Origin: Planctomycetota bacterium | GTDB lineage: Bacteria; Planctomycetota; Phycisphaerae; UBA1845; PWPN01 | Reading direction: 5' to 3' | NCBI GenBank assembly: GCA_020346805.1 | Contig: CP070790.1 | Location: forward strand, 444,288 to 454,686 | Length of the DNA stretch: 10,399 nt | Shown: positions 7,331-10,399 of the stretch, in pieces | Layout: each line of letters begins with the position of its first letter | Numbering within the stretch: position 1 is the first letter of the stretch | The notes under the pieces: generated by a model | Databases searched by the model: none | Told to the model about the DNA's origin: nothing | What the model saw: the letters and a program-made list of their open reading frames with translations, nothing else | Translations under genes and position numbers: made by a program

Positions 7331-9218
7331 CTCGCACTGGATAGCCGATTCCCAGCGAGGTAACCTCACAATAGTATTTGATACGTGATAGATGACCTTG
7401 CATCTCGACCACCGCCCGTATTCGGCAAGTAGTGCCTATATGATCGGCAAAACCAATTGCATCAATATTAAATTGAATCGATCGCGCGGTTAACATGTTT
7501 GAAACTAAAGCGAAAGTTTCAGATTCCAATATGCCGGCGGTTACCAACCAGGCAGTTGTCATTTTTTCTTCGCCGTCAATCTGTTGACGTTGTGAAACAA
7601 TCGTATCCACTTGTGATTCCGATAATCCCGGAACGGTTAGCAATACCATCTTAGGCGCCGTGTTTACGTTAATCAGACCCTGCAAGGTAGGCGAACTTAC
7701 CGCCGTTAAACGATCCAGTAGTATCGACATATCCTGTGCCGTAACCGGGCTTGGGATCGAATCCCCTTTTTCCTTCTTCTCTTCCCCTTCGTCGCCTGTT
7801 GATGGCTTTTTGTCGTCGTCTTTGACAATATCTTTCCCCCGACGACCGGACTTGCCCCGTAAGCCCCCGCCTCCGGGCCGGTCTTCTTCCTCTTCCTCTT
7901 CCATCTCCCCCTCTTCCCCATCCCGGTCATCTCCATCTTCTATATCGGTTTCTCGTTCGTCTTGGTCATCGACGTCCTTGTCCCCGGACTCGTCTCTTTC
8001 CTGCTCATCCTTTTCTTCATCAAGCTCCAATTCTTCTTTTTCTTCTTTTTCCTCTTCTTCCTCTTCATCTTCTTCTTCTTCAACTTCCTGGTCTGGTTTT
8101 TCCGCAGCGGCTAGCTGTGTTTCAAAATTTTCCCATGCTTTGTCATAATTCGCACTGCCGTCTTCATACACCTCAAGTCCCAAAAGTTCCCCTACCGACC
8201 GGAATTTATATCCCCTCTTCTGGGCCTCGACGATAAAATCGACAATGTCCGGTCTAAGCTCATCGACCAGATATTTGATGGATTCCGGACATTCTTCACA
8301 CCCCGATTGAAGTTCGCTGAATTTGAACTTATTTATATCTATGCGCTGTTTGTTGTCGTTTGCTCTATTCTGATCCCAGGAATAAACCGTCAGATAAGAC
8401 AATAAGCCGCGATCTAAAGATCCATTGGCGTCATCAATGGGGAAGGTTCCCTCCGTACCATCGTCTTCATTAACCTCCATATACCCGTTGCGGTTGAAAT
8501 CCTCGCCATACAGCAGTTGGCCGTCGAAACCCTTGACCATCAAAAGCTCTTCAACGGTTTCAAAGGGCCTGTTTTTGGCACTGTAGGACGGCTCCAGGCC
8601 AAGATAGTAACTACTTTCGGCACCGTCAGTGGAATTAAGCTTGTCGTCGGCATCTCGCCAATCAATTAATGCATCGGCCAGTTCCTTGGCGGTCACATCC
8701 TCGCGCCTAAACTGCTCCTGATTGAATAACTTCAGCAGTTGCCATCGCGAAGCGGTGTTAATATTTATCTTACTGGCCTCGTCGGTCAGGCCGTAGCGCA
8801 TCTTTACCTCTTCGGTGGTAGACTCCTGGACTTGATAGGAAACGATACTAAAGCGCCAGGCAGGCTGACCTTCCACTTCCTCCTGGTCTGCCAAATTGGT
8901 TGAACCGCCTTTCTTATCCGGCGCCCATACCAGAATTCTCCGAAACGCTTCCGGATTGTTGTACCACATATCCATATCCGTGCGCTGTTCACGCAGCAGT
9001 AAGGTAGCTCGAGCGATTCCCGATTCAGCGGCCAGCCTGGCCTGCTGCGTTTCACGTATGGCGTTTACCGAGGCCAAATCGGCGTTCATGCGGAAAGAAA
9101 AGCTCACCCCCAATAAGGACAGCATGGCAATAATCACCAACACCACAACAATTAACATCCCCCGCCGAGTGGTGGTCGAACATGGCTTCATTATATGACA
9201 ATTATTCGACACCATCAT
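7290..9218 (-). CDS. gspK: Type II secretion pseudopilus tip protein GspK, with large acidic insert
   Basis: 642 residues, about twice the usual GspK length. Residues 1-20 are a leader ending in RRG; cleavage before M21 leaves a helix (LIVVVLVIIAMLSLLGVSF) with no Glu at mature position 5, as is normal for GspK, the subunit that caps the pseudopilus. Residues 144-157 (LTDEASKININTAS) and 512-544 (LQGLINVNTAPK onward) are helix-hairpin-helix-like segments characteristic of the T2SK family. Residues 240-251 (DFNRNGYMEVNE) fit an EF-hand loop with ligands at positions 1, 3, 5 and 12; calcium sites are known in GspK of enterotoxigenic E. coli. Residues 374-488 form a Glu/Asp/Lys-rich insert. A CEEC motif lies at 307-310. 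The ATGA overlap with gspJ indicates coupled translation. The choice between ATG 9218 and ATG 9215 changes only one residue. Confidence 0.92.
   Translation of the reverse strand: MMVSNNCHIMKPCSTTTRRGMLIVVVLVIIAMLSLLGVSFSFRMNADLASVNAIRETQQARLAAESGIARATLLLREQRTDMDMWYNNPEAFRRILVWAPDKKGGSTNLADQEEVEGQPAWRFSIVSYQVQESTTEEVKMRYGLTDEASKININTASRWQLLKLFNQEQFRREDVTAKELADALIDWRDADDKLNSTDGAESSYYLGLEPSYSAKNRPFETVEELLMVKGFDGQLLYGEDFNRNGYMEVNEDDGTEGTFPIDDANGSLDRGLLSYLTVYSWDQNRANDNKQRIDINKFKFSELQSGCEECPESIKYLVDELRPDIVDFIVEAQKRGYKFRSVGELLGLEVYEDGSANYDKAWENFETQLAAAEKPDQEVEEEEDEEEEEEKEEKEELELDEEKDEQERDESGDKDVDDQDERETDIEDGDDRDGEEGEMEEEEEEDRPGGGGLRGKSGRRGKDIVKDDDKKPSTGDEGEEKKEKGDSIPSPVTAQDMSILLDRLTAVSSPTLQGLINVNTAPKMVLLTVPGLSESQVDTIVSQRQQIDGEEKMTTAWLVTAGILESETFALVSNMLTARSIQFNIDAIGFADHIGTTCRIRAVVEMQGHLSRIKYYCEVTSLGIGYPVRDDERSEGLAYTDW
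7755..8099 (-). other. Acidic low-complexity insert within gspK
   Basis: Codons 374-488 of gspK encode mostly Glu, Asp and Lys, with runs of up to six or more Glu, ending in a short Gly/Arg-rich patch (PGGGGLRGKSGRRGKD) and a mixed-charge tail. The flanks carry the conserved GspK fold, and the reading frame stays open through the insert, so this is an in-frame insertion between the two halves of the protein rather than a frame error. On the plus strand the same bases give a CT-rich tract that would read as polyserine, which is an antisense artefact. Confidence 0.85.
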
Positions 9219-10201
9219 AATCCCTCCTGACGTCCCAACTGCAATGAGCGCGACGCACCGTATTTACGTGAGCTGAGGAGCGTCCTATCTGCCTGATTTA
9301 AATATACCACAACCGTAAACCGATCGGGATGATACTCTTCGCGCTCGCGGCGTTCCTCTAAATCTTCATCTTCATTAAGATCAAATTCCTCTTCGGGATT
9401 GACCCTTTCTTGTCCTACCGTGATTCTTACTGCCTGAGGTAAGACATGTTCTCCCTCCTCCTGCTCACAGTCTTCACATTCTTCCGACTGAACCCCACCT
9501 TCATCTTGTCCTCCCCCCTCTTGCCCCTCTTCAAATGCCACCCGCCAGGCATCGTGCCATTCTGCTCCATCGAAATACTCAAATCGCAGATATTTGATTT
9601 CCGGTGCAAAAAGTTCCGTCTCGCTCTCGATCACCTTTTTGACTTTCTTCTCTTGTTGCTTATCTGATCCCGGCTCCTCTTCAACAACTACGTAGGCGGG
9701 ATTGGGATCGAAGGTCTTTTGTTCGGAGCGCAATAACCCATGACATAATTTCACTCCCTCATCATCCACAAATTCATCGTCCCAAAGTAACTGGTAGGAA
9801 ACCCTCCGGATGTCCATCTCTGCGGGGGGCGCATCCTTAAATATCGAATTATACTTATTAAAGGCATTATGCCGATCGGGCATGTTTACATAGACAATAG
9901 TAATGGAATCTTCGGAACCTTTGAATCCCCTTCCATCCCCCGGCAAAATATCTGTAGCATGGCGAAGCTCATTTATTATCCGCGCTAACACCGCACGGGT
10001 CAGCATCACATCTCGAGTTATCTTGCCGCCATCATGACGCACCCGTAACGTATTAGCATAAAAACCATACACCCCGGAAAGAAGGGCAATCATCAACGAC
10101 AGGGCAAGGATTGCCTCAAGCAAGGTAAATCCCCGAAAATGGGCGCGGTCGTAACCTGCTTTTTTCATCGGCACGTCACTTTTTGTCTTTTCAAACGCCA
10201 T
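9215..10201 (-). CDS. gspJ: Type II secretion minor pseudopilin GspJ
   Basis: 328-residue prepilin-like protein. Residues 1-24 are a basic leader ending in RG, followed by FTLLEA: this is the class III prepilin peptidase site (cleavage between G24 and F25, Glu at mature position 5) and then a hydrophobic helix to about residue 48. The C-terminal half has YFDGAEWHDAWR (209-220) and LPQAVRITV (254-262), both typical of GspJ. GspJ forms the pseudopilus tip with GspI and GspK in the periplasm and primes pseudopilus assembly. The protein is longer than classical GspJ (roughly 200 residues) mainly because of acidic stretches around 171-197 and 223-289, including a CEDC motif at 242-245. ATG at 10201 is chosen because of the AAAGG site and the 8-bp spacing to asnA. 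The TGA stop overlaps the gspK start. GspJ rather than another minor pseudopilin is supported by these motifs and by gspK following directly. Confidence 0.9.
   Translation of the reverse strand: MAFEKTKSDVPMKKAGYDRAHFRGFTLLEAILALSLMIALLSGVYGFYANTLRVRHDGGKITRDVMLTRAVLARIINELRHATDILPGDGRGFKGSEDSITIVYVNMPDRHNAFNKYNSIFKDAPPAEMDIRRVSYQLLWDDEFVDDEGVKLCHGLLRSEQKTFDPNPAYVVVEEEPGSDKQQEKKVKKVIESETELFAPEIKYLRFEYFDGAEWHDAWRVAFEEGQEGGGQDEGGVQSEECEDCEQEEGEHVLPQAVRITVGQERVNPEEEFDLNEDEDLEERREREEYHPDRFTVVVYLNQADRTLLSSRKYGASRSLQLGRQEGL
9223..9228 (-). promoter_or_regulatory. Strong ribosome binding site of gspK
   Basis: Minus-strand AGGAGG, a full Shine-Dalgarno match, lies inside the last codons of gspJ. Two ATG codons follow in the same frame: at 9218 (spacing 4 nt) and at 9215 (spacing 7 nt). 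The second has the more usual spacing, so the true start may be one codon downstream of the annotated one. Confidence 0.6.
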
Positions 10202-10209
10202 TTTCGTTG

Positions 10210-10399
10210 TTACCTTTCGCCAACCTTTTCCGGCTTCGATTCATTACGCAGCAATTTATTTAACGCCTGAGCGTCGCCTCCACCCTTAAGCAGATCCTCC
10301 GGCCAAATACCCACTGCAACCTCACCAATATGGGCTGTACGCAAGTAGAACATACACAGTCGTGATTGACCAATACCACCGCCAATGGTTTGCGGCAGC
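10210..10399 (-). CDS. asnA: Aspartate-ammonia ligase, C-terminal part (5' end beyond window)
   Basis: The last 62 codons plus a TAA stop are visible; the gene runs off the right edge. AsnA makes asparagine from aspartate, ammonia and ATP in the cytoplasm and is related to class II aminoacyl-tRNA synthetases. The visible part contains [16 protein letters not shown], which matches the conserved C-terminal motif 3 region of AsnA (glycine-rich stretch followed by QSRL, with the arginine expected to contact ATP), then AHIGEV and GIWPED, also typical of the AsnA C-terminus. A charged tail of about 25 residues follows. The stop lies 8 bp before the gspJ start, so the two genes are probably co-transcribed, although no functional link between asparagine synthesis and T2SS is known to me. 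Family call is firm; completeness cannot be judged. Confidence 0.88.
   Translation of the reverse strand, partial: LPQTIGGGIGQSRLCMFYLRTAHIGEVAVGIWPEDLLKGGGDAQALNKLLRNESKPEKVGER
10213..10217 (-). promoter_or_regulatory. Ribosome binding site of gspJ
   Basis: On the minus strand AAAGG directly precedes and abuts the asnA TAA stop and lies 11 nt upstream of the gspJ ATG at 10201. It is a modest Shine-Dalgarno match inside the end of asnA, which suggests translational coupling. The next in-frame ATG (10168) has no comparable site. Confidence 0.45.

Noticed and set aside
7331..7369. GTG start of gspL at 7369
   Set aside because: It would lengthen the overlap with gspK to 80 bp and adds 13 residues before the actin-like fold without family-like features; the ATG at 7330 is preferred.
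7660..8148. Plus-strand serine-rich open frame of 162 codons
   Set aside because: It is the antisense of the Glu/Asp-rich codons in gspK; polyserine arises from TCT/TCC opposite GAA/GAG-type runs. The minus strand carries the conserved GspK features.

Overview
The window is a contiguous block of minus-strand genes, read from right to left, that encodes part of a type II secretion system (T2SS, general secretion pathway). In transcription order it holds: the 3' end of asnA (aspartate-ammonia ligase); gspJ and gspK (minor pseudopilins); gspL (inner-membrane assembly protein with a PilM-like actin fold); a GspM/PilO-like membrane protein with an extra C-terminal domain that looks GspC/PilP-like; a 165-bp AT-richer gap with an inverted repeat; and a very long secretin-type (GspD-like) gene that starts at 4463 and is still open at the left edge after 1487 codons. 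No convincing plus-strand gene, tRNA, rRNA, CRISPR array or insertion sequence was seen.

The organism is most likely a member of the Planctomycetota (Phycisphaerae-like) or a related PVC lineage. This is inference from gene style, not from a marker gene: the T2SS pseudopilins carry large acidic inserts, GspK has an EF-hand-like loop, and the secretin has a very long N-terminal half. Base composition is moderate and codon use looks even across the genes, with no clear sign of recent transfer.

Region by region: 10210-10399 is the asnA 3' end; 9215-10201 is gspJ, starting 8 bp after asnA; 7290-9218 is gspK, overlapping gspJ by 4 bp; 5744-7330 is gspL, overlapping gspK by about 41 bp; 4629-5696 is gspM-like, 47 bp after gspL; 4464-4628 is non-coding; 1-4463 is the secretin. 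The tight spacing from asnA to gspL implies one transcript. The gap before the secretin is the only place in the window where an extra promoter or regulatory site would fit.

The genes fit one machine. GspJ and GspK sit at the tip of the periplasmic pseudopilus, GspL and GspM form the inner-membrane platform, and the secretin forms the outer-membrane gate. gspE, gspF, gspG, gspH, gspI and a separate gspC are not in the window. The most unusual item is the secretin: after a signal peptide and an N0-like domain there are about 15 complete N1-type modules in tandem before the window ends, including a recent duplication of a two-module, 432-bp unit. Characterised GspD proteins have one N0 and three N1-type domains.
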